A stretch of DNA of 64,000 nucleotides from Panicum virgatum (taxonomy: Eukaryota; Streptophyta; Magnoliopsida; Poales; Poaceae), in assembly GCF_016808335.1 (NCBI RefSeq), contig NC_053149.1, positions 36,534,118-36,598,117 on the forward strand, in the 5' to 3' direction. A program made the translations under genes and the position numbers. Positions 11,487-23,122 of the stretch are shown in pieces; position 1 is the first letter of the stretch; every line of letters begins with the position of its first letter. The notes under the pieces are model-generated. The model was not told the origin of the DNA. It searched no databases and worked only from the letters and a program-made list of their open reading frames with translations.

Positions 11487-12902
11487 TGTTGACGCTCCTT
11501 AGCGCCCCAATTTGTATACCGCAAGTGCATGGATCGTGTAGCTTTTCCCTTAGAGTATTCCCCCCATGGTTTATCAATCCATGGAACCAAAGATACAAGA
11601 AACAATCTACTAACATAGAGAATCCTTTGTGTTGAGATGGTGTAAAACGAATCTAATCTACTAAAAGCGACAAACACCGAAGGTGGCAAGAAAAAGTTAG
11701 AGATAACCAATCTAGATCACCTAGATCATGCACATGTTGTAGTTCAAAGCCAGATGTAGTGAAGCAAGATAGATGTGAATCTCAATGAAAAGCATCTTTA
11801 AACCAAAATCTCCAATCCAATCCTTCGATAACCTGTCTTTCTAAAGCAATGCCCTGTCACGACGCACCCTTTTGGACTAAGCTACCCCGAAGCCTGATAA
11901 ACAAGTCGAACCCTCTTTGGTAGTTCCGCCATGAACCTCTAGCCACCACGACTACAAGATCATGCTAAGTGATCTATCTCGATAATAGATCTAGGATGAA
12001 GCAAACCCAAAGAAAAGAACGAAATCGAAAGAGAGAACATGGTCGCTAAAGATTCAGAATCACATGTAACTTCACCATGAATGATTGTACATCACGAGAT
12101 CACAACCGGGGCCCTACCTTGATCTTGATGATCCTAGCTCCAGAACTCCGACGTGGTCTTCCTTGCAAGGTTCCCACGTCGGCTAGGGAAGCCCCTAGAC
12201 AACTAGCACGACCCTCGGCTCTCCGAAAGGTGTTTCTCTATCTTCTCTGCTCCTTGGCGTCGTCTCCCGAATGACTTGATGCATGAGCCTCGGGGAGGGG
12301 GCTTTAAATAGCCCCAAGAAACCCAAGGTCGAAGGGGAGGCCGAGGCGCCCTAGAAAGGCCCTAGGCCGACCGGCTTAATGGGCCCAGGCTGGCCGGCCT
12401 GTCCCATTCCTTCACCACCTCACATTCTCCTTTCTCTCCAAGTCTTCTGGAATCTTCTGGAGTTTATCCCTTTCACGATTGCACCCCATTGGACGTCGTT
12501 ATCTTGGAGGGAAAGGATAGGACGGAGAATCCTTCCTTAAATCTCTATTTGTTTTGCTTAGCCCCGAAGTATCTTGATCTCATCTTGTGGGCTTTGTCCT
12601 TTGGGGTTCATTGGAGGGTGGATGTGCATGAACGGGCTTCTAGTCATCATGGCCTTTAGTCCTTTGTTTGGGCTTTGGCCTTCGTCTTTCTTCGTGTTAC
12701 CGCGCGATCATGGGCCTCGTCATTTCATGCTCCAAAATTGGCCAAAGACCTACAAAAACGAAGTACCTCCAAAATATATGTGCTAATGTGAAAACGACCA
12801 ATAATTGGGCCGAGGTTAGGATGGTTAGTGATTTTGATATTAAATTCATGCCATTATCAAAATTAAACAGGGGATAAAATGGGTACTTAAGGAGCGCCAA
12901 CA
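11487..12902 (-). repeat. Athila element 5' LTR
   Basis: This is the partner of 2,348-3,773: same ends, same TATA-like CTATTTAAA on the minus strand near 12,300-12,312. On the minus strand it is the promoter-bearing LTR for the gag-protease gene. It carries a diverged copy of the GGCC-rich motif at about 12,360-12,405. Confidence 0.92.
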
Positions 12903-13722
12903 GCGCCGCCAGGCATCCTGTTAGCCTCTAGACGCCCTTGACGCCACGGATGAGTCCCATGCTGGTGATGGCCGTAATTTTGTCGCGGTTGGCTTCGATG
13001 CCACGCTCAGACACCATGTATCTGAGTAGTTTGCCCGTAGGTACGCCGAACGTGCATTTCTCGGGATTCAACTTGATGTTGAATCTCTTGAGATTTGCGA
13101 ACGTGGCGCTCAGGGTGGCGACCAGGTCATCCGCACGTGGTGTTTTGACGACGATGTCGTCAACGTAGACCGCAACCATTGCCCGAGGCGGGTCCGACCG
13201 GTCGGGATCGATCGGCAGGTTGATCTGGTCGGAGAAGCAGGATTGCATGCAGCGCTAGTATGTTGCTCCTGCATTTTTGAGACCGAAAGGCATCGATACG
13301 TAGCAGTACGAGCCGAATGGCGTGATGAAGGATGTCGCGAGCTGGGCGGATTCCTTCATCGCTATCTGGTGATAGCCCGAGTAAGCGTCTAGAAAGGATA
13401 AGATCTCGCACCCGGAGGTCAAGCCGATTATCTGATCTATTCTAGGAAAAGGAAAAGGGTCCTTGGGGCAAGCCTTGTTCAGGCTGGTGTAGTCAACACA
13501 CATCCTCCATTGACCGGTTTTCTTTCTTACAAGGACTGGATTAGATAGCCAGTCAGAGTGGTAAACTTCTTTAATGAAGCCGGCAGCTAATAGCTTAGCT
13601 ATCTCCTCTCCTATGGCCCTGCGCCTCTCGTCGTCGAAGTGCCGTAGTCGTTGCTGGATGGGCTTGTATCCCGGCAAAATGCGGAGTTCGTGCTCGGTGA
13701 CCTCCCTAGGGATGCCAGGCAT
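12903..13722 (-). pseudogene. Tat reverse transcriptase, broken
   Basis: The frame 13,722-13,255 carries RT palm motifs: GFIKEVYHSDWLSNPVLVRK, MCVDYTSLNKACPKD, FLDAYSGYHQI (first catalytic Asp) and PFGLKNAGATY. After a frame change or stop near 13,255 the reading continues at 13,248-12,928 with AVYVDDIVVKT (the YVDD active site) and INLNPEKCTFGV-type thumb sequence. RT copies element RNA to DNA. The gene runs into the Athila insertion at 12,902 and resumes at 2,347. The frame break and the insertion make it non-functional. Confidence 0.9.
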
Positions 13723-13785
13723 ATCGGACGTCTTCCAGGCAAAAGTTTCCTTGTTGGCGCGGAGGAAGTCGACAAGCGCGTGTTC

Positions 13786-14950
13786 CTATTTAGTCGGTAG
13801 CTGGGAGCCAATCCGCACTGTCTTGGTTGGGTCAGCGTCGTTGACCGCGACCGCTTTGGTCTCGTCGATTGAGACGAAGGCCGGTGCCTGGCTGGGCTTG
13901 CCAGGGTCGGGGCGGCACTCGGCTGTGGTGGCGCGAAGCTGGCCAAGCTCGGCCGAGTTTGCCGCGGTGGTGGCGAGGTCGTAGTACTCGCGGCTGCTGA
14001 CGTAGGTCTGCTCGAAGGAGCCACTCACGGTGATGACCCCATTCGGACCCGGCATCTTGAGCTTGAGGTAGGTGTAGTTGGGTACCGCCATGAACTTGGC
14101 GTAAGCGGGGCGCCCGAGGAGGGCGTGGTACACTCCCTTCCAGTCCACCACTTCGAACGTGAGGGTCTCGGTGTGGAAGTTGGTCTTGTTGCCGAAAGTG
14201 ACCGGCAAGTCGATGTTGCCGACCGCGTATGCCTTCATGCCCGGCAAGATGCCATAGGGGAACCCCACAGGCAGCCTCGCGGGATCCCCATGGCTTCCAA
14301 GGTATCCAAGTAGAGGATGTTGAGGCTGCTGCCCCGTCCATCAGCACCTTGGATAGACGCATGTTGCTGACCACGGGGTCGACGACGAGGGGATAGCTCC
14401 CAGGACGAGGGACGCTTGCCGGATGGTCATCCTGATCGAAAATAATGGGCGTGGATGCCCACTTCAACTTTCTAGGAATGGAAGTTGCGGCAGCACATAC
14501 CTCGCGGAGTCGAACTTTTTGCAGTCGCCTAGAGCACTCATCCTCCAGGCCACCGATGATCACCAGGCACCGATCCACGTCCAGGAACTCTCCTTCCGCC
14601 GGCTTCTCCTTGTCCTGGCCGGCGTCAGGCCGCTTGTCGCGGTTGTCACCGTCGGTCTTGGCTGTTCTGCGGAGGAGGCGCTTCATCATATCGCAATCTT
14701 TGAACTTGTGGTTCACCAGATAGCCATGGTTGGTGCATGGCTTGTCCAGGAGCTGGTAGAAGTGGTCATTTCTCGGAGGACACTTGTCCTGGTGCTCGGT
14801 CGCCGCGACCTCGCCGGACGCGGGAGGTCGACGGTTCTTCTTGTTCTTCCTGTCCTCATGGCTCGAGGAAGGCCTGTCACAGTCGCGCCGCTTCTCTTGT
14901 GCCGCGCGCTGGTCGCGCTCGAAGATGCCCCCGACCGCCTCCTCACCGGA
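13786..14950 (-). pseudogene. Tat gag C-terminus and protease, frameshifted
   Basis: From the edge of the inserted LTR the frame gives SGEEAVGGIFERDQ, a basic linker, a knuckle-like CTNHGYLVNHKFKDC, and then a protease-like segment (VSNMRLSKVLMDGA, where DGA stands in for the family's D-S/G-G active site). A frameshift near 14,300-14,330 moves the reading to 14,268-13,786 (YHALLGRPAYAKFMAVPNYTYLKLKMPG), the protease C-terminal half and linker to RT. It ends with a stop. It would cleave the polyprotein in a live element. Confidence 0.8.
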
Positions 14951-17900
14951 TGTAACACCCGGTTTATAAAAGAACATAAACCGAGCAATCATATACGTGC
15001 CAGGATCAAGTCACACGTATATACAACAGAATGAACAATATATCATAGCACATATCACGAATAAGACATAATAAATCGAAATACGAATGTTATTTATTAC
15101 ATTAATGACAAAAATGTCTGATACAGCGGAAGCGAAGTACAAATACGATAAAAACTCTCCGTAGCTGAGCAGGGCGCCACAGGGACGTCGACTGGGAGAC
15201 GAACACCTAGAAGTCCTCGTAGTCCTGGTAGCGCTGGACGAACTCCCTCGTGTCGGCAGGAACTGAGCAGCAGTAGCGTAGCCAAGAGGAAAAAGTAGAG
15301 AAGAGGCAAGGGTGAGTACACAACTTGTACTCAACAAGTATAACACAAACTATGAGACTAAGGTTGGCTGACTCAACTGCATTAGCTTCTAAGTGTTGGC
15401 AAGATTTTATTAAAACTATTTACTACGAGTTGATGAATTACCATTAACCCAGTTACATAGTAATTAGTCAAGATTAAACAGAAACTACAGAGAACCAAAC
15501 CAAAACCAAGCCACCAAGGTAACCCCGAGAGGCACCTCCCCCGTCGGAAGGAGACAACCCCACTAATCCAAAGGAGGATCTGGGCCGCTCATAACCGTGA
15601 GCATGGCTAGTATACCAGTTTCACACTCTGCAGAGGTTGCACATCTTTACCCACAAGTCGTGAGCTACGCTAGAGGTTCATCACACTTCCTTAGGTGAGA
15701 TGACTAGCGACTCACTACGAGGCCGTTACAAAGAATCTCGTTGGTAAGGCGTAACCGCGAGAGATAGGTCAGCGACGATGGGGCCCACCTCCGGGGGGTA
15801 CAAGCACAGGAGCGCAATCCAAGCACAGACCAAGCCGGAGGAGCAGGGACCATTGAAGCTTGCTACTCTTGCCCCGCAGGTAAGTTACTCCAAACCAAAA
15901 AGACCTAATTAGTAAGCCAAGTCTATCCCATTCTAGCCTTGTGGTAGCGCTGTTGTCCCAGGTTGTCGCTCTATGAACCGCTCCTTATGGAGAGTGGCCA
16001 ACCAAGCACTAAGCACCGTGCTGGCCCCCTAAACCATGTTTCTACAAAAACAAAATTTTAACGAGAAGTGAGCCACTCATCCACACAGAGGGTCACTCTC
16101 AGAATTAAGTTCAAGTAAACCATTAATCAAATTAATTAAAAAGGACCAGAGTGTGTTATAGCGCAGCAACCTAGCACAACTAACCAAAATGCAACCCAAA
16201 GGTATATATAAAGGATATAAAGTGGCTAGGAAAGCCCTTATAGGCATACAGTATTAAAATGCAGTATGTAAATGTATTTAAAGGTGATGGGTTGTTCATG
16301 TTACACTTGCCTTCCTCGTACTGCTCCTGCTGCTGCTCAAAGTGCTCGGAAGACAGTTGCTCCGGGTACTGGTACTGGGGCTCCTCAACTGGATCAGCGT
16401 CTACTCACGAACACATGGCCAAAACAATGCACAAATAATAAGCATACAAGCAAACACTATCAAAAACTAGGAAACAGTACATCAATACATAAAAACAGCA
16501 CACTAAACTAGTCTAAAACTATTCTACGCATTACAACGATCGCGTGGATATAAAGAACGCCTAAAACGGAGCTAAAACGCATAATCTAGGCTAAAAACAA
16601 GGTTCAGGGGCTTATTTGTAATAAAAACAGGGTTCCAGGGGCTTTTCTGCTAAAACCGAGGGCCTAAACATAATTAAAGGTTAGTTCTGGGGTCTAACGT
16701 GTGAAAAAGCCATGGAAGGACGGCGGGTTCTATTTCTAAAGAACTCAGGGGGCTAAGTGAGTAAAACAGGCCTCATCTGTAATTATTTTTGAATGGCTGT
16801 GGACCGCGGGTTGATATTGACAAAGGTCAGGGGCTCTTATGCAAAAACATCGGCGCTGACCGGTATCTTGCGTGATCAACGGCCCTGGGCTGTTGGATCG
16901 CGATCGTGTGCGCCAAAACGAAGAGGTACGCAGGATCTAATCTGATCCGTTGATTGCGGATTGGATGGTCCAGATCGAAAGGGGGCGACGGCGGCGGCGC
17001 GGGTCACCGGAGTCGAGCCCCGCGGCGGCGCTGCGCCGGAGATGGCCATACTCGGCCTTCCCGGGGTCAAAAAGGACGAGATCTGGGTCGGGAGGGGACT
17101 ACGCGACACGCGTAGTCCACCTGAGGCTTTTGCGGGCCTCGGGAAGGCTGGTAGTGGGGCGCGCTGCGTCGGCGGCGGCCCTGCGCGGCGGAGCTCGCCG
17201 GCGCGGCGCGTTCGGGGTTCTCCAGGGGCTACGGCCTAACGAAACTAGCACAAAAGAGGCCTAAGGAGGTGTGGAAGCTCACCGGGGTTTGGATTGGGTC
17301 GGGGATGTCGCGCAGGGTGGTCGTCGGCGGTGTCCGAGCAGCGGGTCGGCGCAGAGCTCGGTGGCGGGGTCGGTACGGGGGTGCTCCGGGCTCCTAGGCT
17401 CCACGGGTCAATGTGTGGAGTCCCTGCGAGGCCAAAGGAGGAGTCAGTTTGGCCGGAGCGGCACCGACGGCGGCCAATTGCCACGGCGGAAGAGTCCACC
17501 TGAGATGGCGTCCGGGTCCGATTCCGGTGATGCTCGGACTGGAGTCGGGGCTGGGGGCTTCGGTGGTGTTCCTGACGTCGAGGCGGGGCTCCCGAGGTGG
17601 TTGGCAGGGGCCGGAAGGCTGTGGCGGGGCTGGTCCGCGGCGGCGCAGAGCGGCGTCACGGTGGAGCGGCGTGGGGACGACTGCTGGGGTTTGCGTGGCG
17701 GCTGTGGGGGCGAGATAGGATCCCAGGGTGTGGGGCGCCGTTTAAAGAGGGGTGCTGGGATCTCGGCGTGCGCGTCTGAAAAGGAAGGCCGGCGAGATCA
17801 CCGGGCCGTGGATCTCGGGGTTCGTTGCACGGGCGCGGCGTGAGGGAGGCGAGTCTGCCCAGCGGGTCCGGTCTGTCAGCGGGTGAGCGCGGCGCAACAC

Positions 17901-18427
17901 GGGGCGACACTGGCTCGGGGTGTGTCGCTGGCGAGCGGGACCGTGCGGAGCAGGCCGGGGCGTGATGCGTGCGGCGGTGCGGGCTGCGGGCACTGGCGCG
18001 TGCTGGGCCGCGCGCTGCTGAAGCGGGCCCAGGGAGAAGAGAGGGGGCGCGACTGAGAGAGTGGGACACGCGGGTTTGCCTGGGCCGAGCGGGGAGCTGG
18101 CCGGGCCGGGTTGAGTTTTGGCTTCGGGTTGGGCTGGGTTTTCTTGGGTTTGGGTTTGGGTTCTATCTTCTTTCTCCTTTCTTTTCCAAACTACACCCAA
18201 ACTAAATTGAATTCAAATTCAAATTTGAATTCAACCCTAGCACTCAATCAAATAAAAGAGATGCTCCAGCATGATGCAACAACAAAAATTATACCTATGA
18301 TAAAATTTTAACTACTTAAGGAACAAAATTGAATTAAATGCTCTACTAAACACCATAAACCTTAGAAAATTAAATAAAGCCAATTAAATTTATTATTAAA
18401 AGCTGGAATTTAAATTAGGGTGTTACA
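14951..18427 (-). mobile_element. Stand-alone LTR of the long-LTR chromovirus family (copy A)
   Basis: The ends are TGTAACACCC and GGGTGTTACA, and the interior matches the LTRs at 20,659, 47,835, 51,442 and 60,159. It lies on the minus strand inside Tat gag. No target duplication is visible: flanks are CCGGA on the left and GACGC on the right. The interrupted gag also seems to lack a stretch of about 45 codons normally found between the FSK motif and SGEEAVG, so the site was probably altered when the internal region was lost. It has a TTTAAA box (minus, near 17,740), the two conserved short exons (16,401-16,311 and 15,262-15,207) and AATAAA (minus, near 15,090). Confidence 0.88.
15207..16401 (-). 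other. Conserved two-exon mini-ORF in LTR copy A
   Basis: Exon a is 16,401-16,311 (DADPVEEPQYQYPEQ, LSSEHFEQQQEQYEE) and exon b 15,262-15,207 (VPADTREFVQRYQDYEDF, TAG). The frame is open, with the same GC donor and CAG acceptor. It lies within an LTR whose other sequence is clearly diverged from copies C and D. Confidence 0.5.
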
Positions 18428-20277
18428 GACGCTGAAAGTGCTTGGAGAAGCGCCGGATGTAGTCGCGTAGGGACTCACCAGGCTCCTACTTGCAGCTCTT
18501 GAGGTCCCAAGAGTTGCCATGGCACACATACGTGCCTTGAAAGTTGCCGATAAAGACCTTGCAGAGGTCTGCCCAGCAGCCGATGGAGTCGGCGGGCAAG
18601 AAATCCAGCCTGGCGCGGACGTTTTTTCCTAGGCATATGGAGACGTACTGGATGATGAAGCATTCGTCGGTCGCTCTTCCGGCTTGGCATGCAAGCCGGT
18701 AGTCCTCCAGCCACACGCCGGGGTTTGTATCCCCAGTGTACTTCACGACATTCGCCGGCGGTCGGAAGCGTTGGGGGAAAGGTGCCCCCCGGATTTCTCT
18801 GGAGAAGGCGTTTGGCCCGGTGGGATCCGAACTTGGACTCAGGTCGTGATCCACGTCGGGGTCGCAGGGACGTCCTAGTTGGGGGCATATGCCCACGCAT
18901 CTTCTGCCCGAGCAGCCATGCGATCAACGTCGGCGTGGTGCCTCGCCCGCTGTCGGCCTCGGATCATGCTGTGCGCGTCGTAGTTAGGACCGACACGGTC
19001 GTGGATCGGTGGCCTTAGCGGAAGAGGAGCGGATGCCGCCACTGGGGCTGGCGCACTGCCCACGTTGGGCTACCGTGGAGGCGGGGTACATTGTTCTTGG
19101 GATGGTTCCCACCCACCATGGCTTGCGCCACCAACTGGGCATGAGGCAGCAGCCTGCCGGCGGTGGAACGAAGAGCTCTCTGCCTGTTGGACGGCGGCAA
19201 GTTCGACCATATTCCTCACCTGACGGTGAAGGTCTCTTTGGGCCGGATCTTGTGGCTCTGGCAGCGTTTGCAGTAGAATCACGACTGCTGCGATGTTCTG
19301 ACCCGCACGGAACTCCTGCGGGAGCTGCATGCGGGCGTTGTTGATGATGTCGTGGTTGACCGCACTTGCGCATCGGCGCGTGGAACTTGTGGGGTTCACC
19401 TCCTTTGACCCAGAGGAGTCCCGTGGGGGCTGTCCCGTGGGCAGAGGTGCCTGCTCGCGACGACGAAATTCGTCACCGTGGGCCAGCGCGTTGGTGAGCT
19501 GGGGTGTGCGTCTGCTCGGACGACACCACCTCTAATGGCACGTCGCCGTCGGCCATGGTGCACATGCGTGGCGGCACGGATTTGCCTTCCAGGCGGTTAT
19601 CCCCTGTGCTTGAGGAATCACTTAGGGGATCCTCATGGCATAGGAGGTCGTGGATGGAGTCAGGGTAGCTCTCCGTCATGCCCACAAATTGTGACGCGGG
19701 CTGGAAACTTTGGGTGGCCTTGCGCACCTTCCGCGCGTAGACGCTCGAGGCATTGTGAAGACCGAATGGGAACCGCTCTGAGAACGAGCGAGGTGGGACG
19801 AGCGGAGGTCCGCCCGCGAGCTGCGGAGAGACGTTGGCCAAAGAGAAGAGGACCAAGTTGACGTCCTCGACAGCGGGGTTGGAGGCCATCATGAGCGAGA
19901 TGTGGCGGAGCACCACACAAGTTGGTCGCGATGGCCTGTCCTTCCTGAGGTCCAGCAAACCGATTCCGATGCCTCAGGTTGCGAGGCTTGGGAGGAGGAG
20001 GTGGCTCCTCAGTGTCCGCCGGAGTGGCTTCCTCCTCATGGAGGCGCAGTGCACCGAGCTGGTCGGTGACGAACTCAAGGCTTCCAAACTGGAAGGTCTG
20101 GGAAGGCGAGAACGGTGGAGCCACCCACAATCCATCGCGAGGGATCGCGGGGAACTCCAGCGAGCCGAAGCGGATCGTCTCGCCGTTGCCGGCCGCCGGA
20201 GCGGCGAATGGAGTGATCAAAACCATCCGATAGTCGAAGCAGTGAACGCACAAAGCGCTCCCCACGGACGGCGCCAA
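18428..20277 (-). pseudogene. Tat gag N-terminal part, several frameshifts
   Basis: Successive minus-strand frames form one gag gene: 20,277-19,660 (ETIRFGSLEFPAIP and a second FGSLEF repeat), 19,958-19,473 (MMASNPAVEDVNLVLFSLAN), 19,399-19,070 (QDPAQRDLHRQVRNMVELAA) and 18,896-18,486 with the capsid-type retrotransposon gag domain (VVKYTGDTNPGVWLEDYRLA, FQGTYVCHGNSWDLKSC). The coding sense is clear from the series of family-typical motifs, but at least three frame changes are needed, so it is a pseudogene. It stops at the LTR inserted at 18,427. Confidence 0.8.
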
Positions 20278-20286
20278 AACTATCGC
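20266..20286 (-). promoter_or_regulatory. Tat primer-binding region
   Basis: On the minus strand, just after the LTR end, the sequence reads TTTTGGCGCCGTCCGTGG. TGGCGCCGTC-TGTGG is the usual leader start of grass Tat elements (RIRE2-like), where the tRNA primer anneals. It fixes the LTR/internal boundary to about 20,286/20,287. Confidence 0.7.
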
Positions 20287-20658
20287 TGCGGGAAATGGGC
20301 GACTACAAAACTACTCGATTGCTTGATTGTTGTGCGCTTGATCAGATATGGTCTAGCATGCAAAGACTTGAGGATTTAGACTGGTTCGGGCCTGAAATGC
20401 CCTACATCCAGTATGGGGGTGGTGTTCTTGCTCTATTGCTCTCGAGCCCGGGTGCTCAAAGTTCAGAGGGGAGCTTACAAGCTGGTCTAGTAGTGTCGAA
20501 CCCGTGAGAGTCCAACCCTTTCCTACGTGAGGGGCCTTCTCTTTTATAGTCTAAGGTGGGGCCCCCATTTACAGTGATCTAGCATTGTGCCTTTGCACCG
20601 TCGGGGTGCAAATCGTCCTTGTCAGTCGTCGGGGCCCACTCAGTTGGTCGGGAGTTGG
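20287..20658 (-). repeat. Tat 5' LTR, first part (left of the nested solo LTR)
   Basis: This noncoding LTR sequence lies between the primer-binding region and the solo LTR inserted at 20,659. It includes the minus-strand U5/R part and the GTTGG target site (20,654-20,658). It continues at 24,561. Confidence 0.7.
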
Positions 20659-21510
20659 TGTAACACCCTAATTTAAATTTCAGTATTTAATAATAAATTT
20701 AATTGGCTTTATTTAATTTCTATGGATTAATTTGCTTATCTTGCATTTAATTTAAGTTTTTCACAAGGAAATAAAAATTCTTAGGTCAACATGTAGTGCA
20801 TTCATGCTGGTGCATAATTTTATTTGATTGAGTGTGGTTTGAATTCAAATTCAAATGGTTTGAGTTTGTTTGAAAAAGAAGAAAAGAAAAGAAAAAGAAG
20901 GGAACCCAGCCCAGTGCTCCAGCCCTTCCCTAGCGCGGCCTGACAGCGCAGCTCAACCGGCCCAGCACCGCACCTTCCCTCAGCCGCAGAAGAGCCTACG
21001 CCCCATCTCTCTGCCCAGGAAGCCCCGGCTCGCGCACAGGCAGCCCAGCAGCGCCCGGCCTCCCCCCCCCCCCCCCACCGCCTTCAGCCCGATCCGAGCA
21101 CCTCGCGCGTCGCGCCCACCACTGCCACCTGGGCCCCAAGGGTCAGTGCCTACTCCCTCAGCGCCGTACGCACGCTCCCTCCGCGGATCGCTTGGGTCCG
21201 CTTGTCAGCCCGTCCCCCCGCTCGCTCAACCGCGCGCCCGTCGCCTCGCTCTGAGTCTGCCGTCCGGACAACCCCAACCACCGCTGGCCCACCTTTCTAT
21301 TTCCCTCTCCCGCTCGCATAGCCCAACATCCCGCACCCCGCATCGCCAGCATCGTGGCCCAGCTCACGCTCGCCCGCGCAACGCGCTCGCTGACCCGCCG
21401 GCCCCACGCGCCATGCCCTCCTTCAACCTCGCGCAACAGCCGCGCCCGTCACGCCGAGATCCCCGGTGAGCTTTCCTTCTTGGGCACGCATGCCTAGGCC
21501 TCAGCCGCCC

Positions 21511-21517
21511 TATAAAT
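21511..21517 (+). promoter_or_regulatory. TATA box of LTR copy B
   Basis: TATAAAT follows GCCGCCC and precedes a GC-rich segment that begins the presumed transcribed part of the LTR. The equivalent site reads TACAAAA in copies C (48,518) and E, and TTTAAA in copies A and D, so promoter strength may differ among copies. Confidence 0.6.
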
Positions 21518-23122
21518 GGGATCCCTGGCCTCTCCTGTATCTCGTCTCCACCCCGAAGCCGCCGCCTCAAACCCTAGAGCGCCGCCCGCCTTGCTCCGCC
21601 CCACCGCACCCCGGCGCTGCCGCGGCCACGCCGCTCTGCTGCACCACGACCGCCAATAACATCCGCTGGAGCTCCGCCCCATGCCCAGGATCGACCCTGA
21701 GCTCGCTCACCCAGGTCCAAGCCATGCCCACGCCGGATTTTGACCCGAGATCCACCGCTGGTGAGTTGCTCCGCCGCCATAATTCCACGTCGCCGTTGAC
21801 GCTCCGGCCACACTGACCCACCTCCCAGCTCCGCAGGTCGACCCCGAGCCTGACCGTGGGACTAGCAGGCCCGGAGACACCTAGCAATGACCCCGTCACC
21901 AAGCTCCGCCGTGTGCCACTGCAGGACTTCACCGCCGATGCCCCTGCACGGCCTCCCTGCGCAATCCAAACCCCCAATGAGCACCCACGTTCTCCCCTGG
22001 TCCTTTTGCGTTAGCTTCTGTAGGCCGTAGCCCCCCCTGTGGCCGGAACACCGTTCACCGGTGTTCGACCGCCGCGCTTGCACAGCCCCGCCGTGGTGGG
22101 CATGCTACAGCGCATCTCAGCCCCGCGCACGCCCTGCACCAGGTTGCCCGCGCCTTGTACGCGCTTCACGACCCGGTTGCACCCAGTTCTGAGCTCCAGA
22201 ACATCTCGCACGCCAGTGCTTCTGCCGCTGCGCACTCCATGCTTTGCCATGGCGAGTCCCCTGCAGTGCACGCCAGCCACCACGTGACCCTGGTTTGGGT
22301 TCGCGCTCACTCAACACACGCACGCGCAGCCTTTGGCACCCGTTTCCACCCCGTTTCGGCTTGCACGCTGCACCCCAGCAAGCGCCATGGCCCAGCACCG
22401 CCCCTCGCCGTGGCGAGCTTTGTCCGAGCCCGGAAAACCCCGTATAGATGCACAGGTGGATTAGCCATGACGTGCTGATCACGCCGGACCCAAACCCGAG
22501 TCCAAACGAATCCCCGGAGCATCGAATTCGATGAACTCCGACGAACCCCACGCAGCGCCGCCGCGGGAATTGGTCTTCCGACGAGTTCCGCCGCCGCTGT
22601 CGCCCGCGTCAGGTCCGAGCCGTCGGATCTTAGATCAACGCGCCAGATTAGATCGGGTGTACTATTTCGCTGGTGATCTTGCTAAAGAGTCCCTCGGTTT
22701 CTTTGAAATAAACCCGCAGTCCACCCACGTTCAAAAATAATCCCAGATCGGCCCAGAATCTTGCACGGACCCCCCCTGAGCTTCTCGGATATAGAACCCA
22801 CAGTCCAGCCCTGGACTTTTTGCACGTTAACCCCTGAGTCTATGGGTTAATTACATATAAGTCCCCAGTTTTGCCCAGAACCCCCCTGCAGCTCTGTTTT
22901 TCTTGCAGTTTAGTCCCTGGATCTTGTTTTAGGCCTAGTTTTTGCGTTCTAGCTCCGTTTTAGGTGTTCTTTATGTCCACGCGATCGTTGTAACGCGTAG
23001 AATAGTCTTAGCTTAGTTTTATTTGCTGTTTTTATGTATTGTTGTACTGTTTCTTAGTGTTTGCTCTTGTTTGCATGTATGTGTATGTGCTGGATTTGTT
23101 TTTGGCGTTGCGATCGTGAGTA

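Larger units (their letters stand above)
2348..12902 (-). mobile_element. Complete non-autonomous Athila-type Ty3/gypsy element (gag-protease and ORF1/env-like only)
   Basis: Two similar LTRs (2,348-3,773 and 11,487-12,902) begin TGTTGACGCT and end GCGCCAACA on the plus strand, flanked by GCGTC (2,343-2,347) and GCGCC (12,903-12,907), a 5-bp target duplication with one mismatch. The inside, read on the minus strand, has a primer-binding site, gag-protease (11,208-8,707), a long spacer, an Athila ORF1/env-like reading frame (7,339-5,619), another spacer and a polypurine tract. No RT, RNase H or integrase is present in any frame, so mobilisation would have needed enzymes from a relative. It landed in the RT/RNase H boundary of the Tat element, hence is younger than it. 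The LTRs differ by scattered substitutions and an 11-bp deletion, so the insertion is not very recent. Confidence 0.9.

Noticed and set aside
11423..11710. 95-codon frame spanning the Athila leader and LTR
   Set aside because: It crosses the primer-binding site and LTR boundary; chance frame.
21061..21080. Poly-C run as a functional element
   Set aside because: Simple mononucleotide run within a GC-rich LTR, prone to sequencing error; not seen in the other copies.
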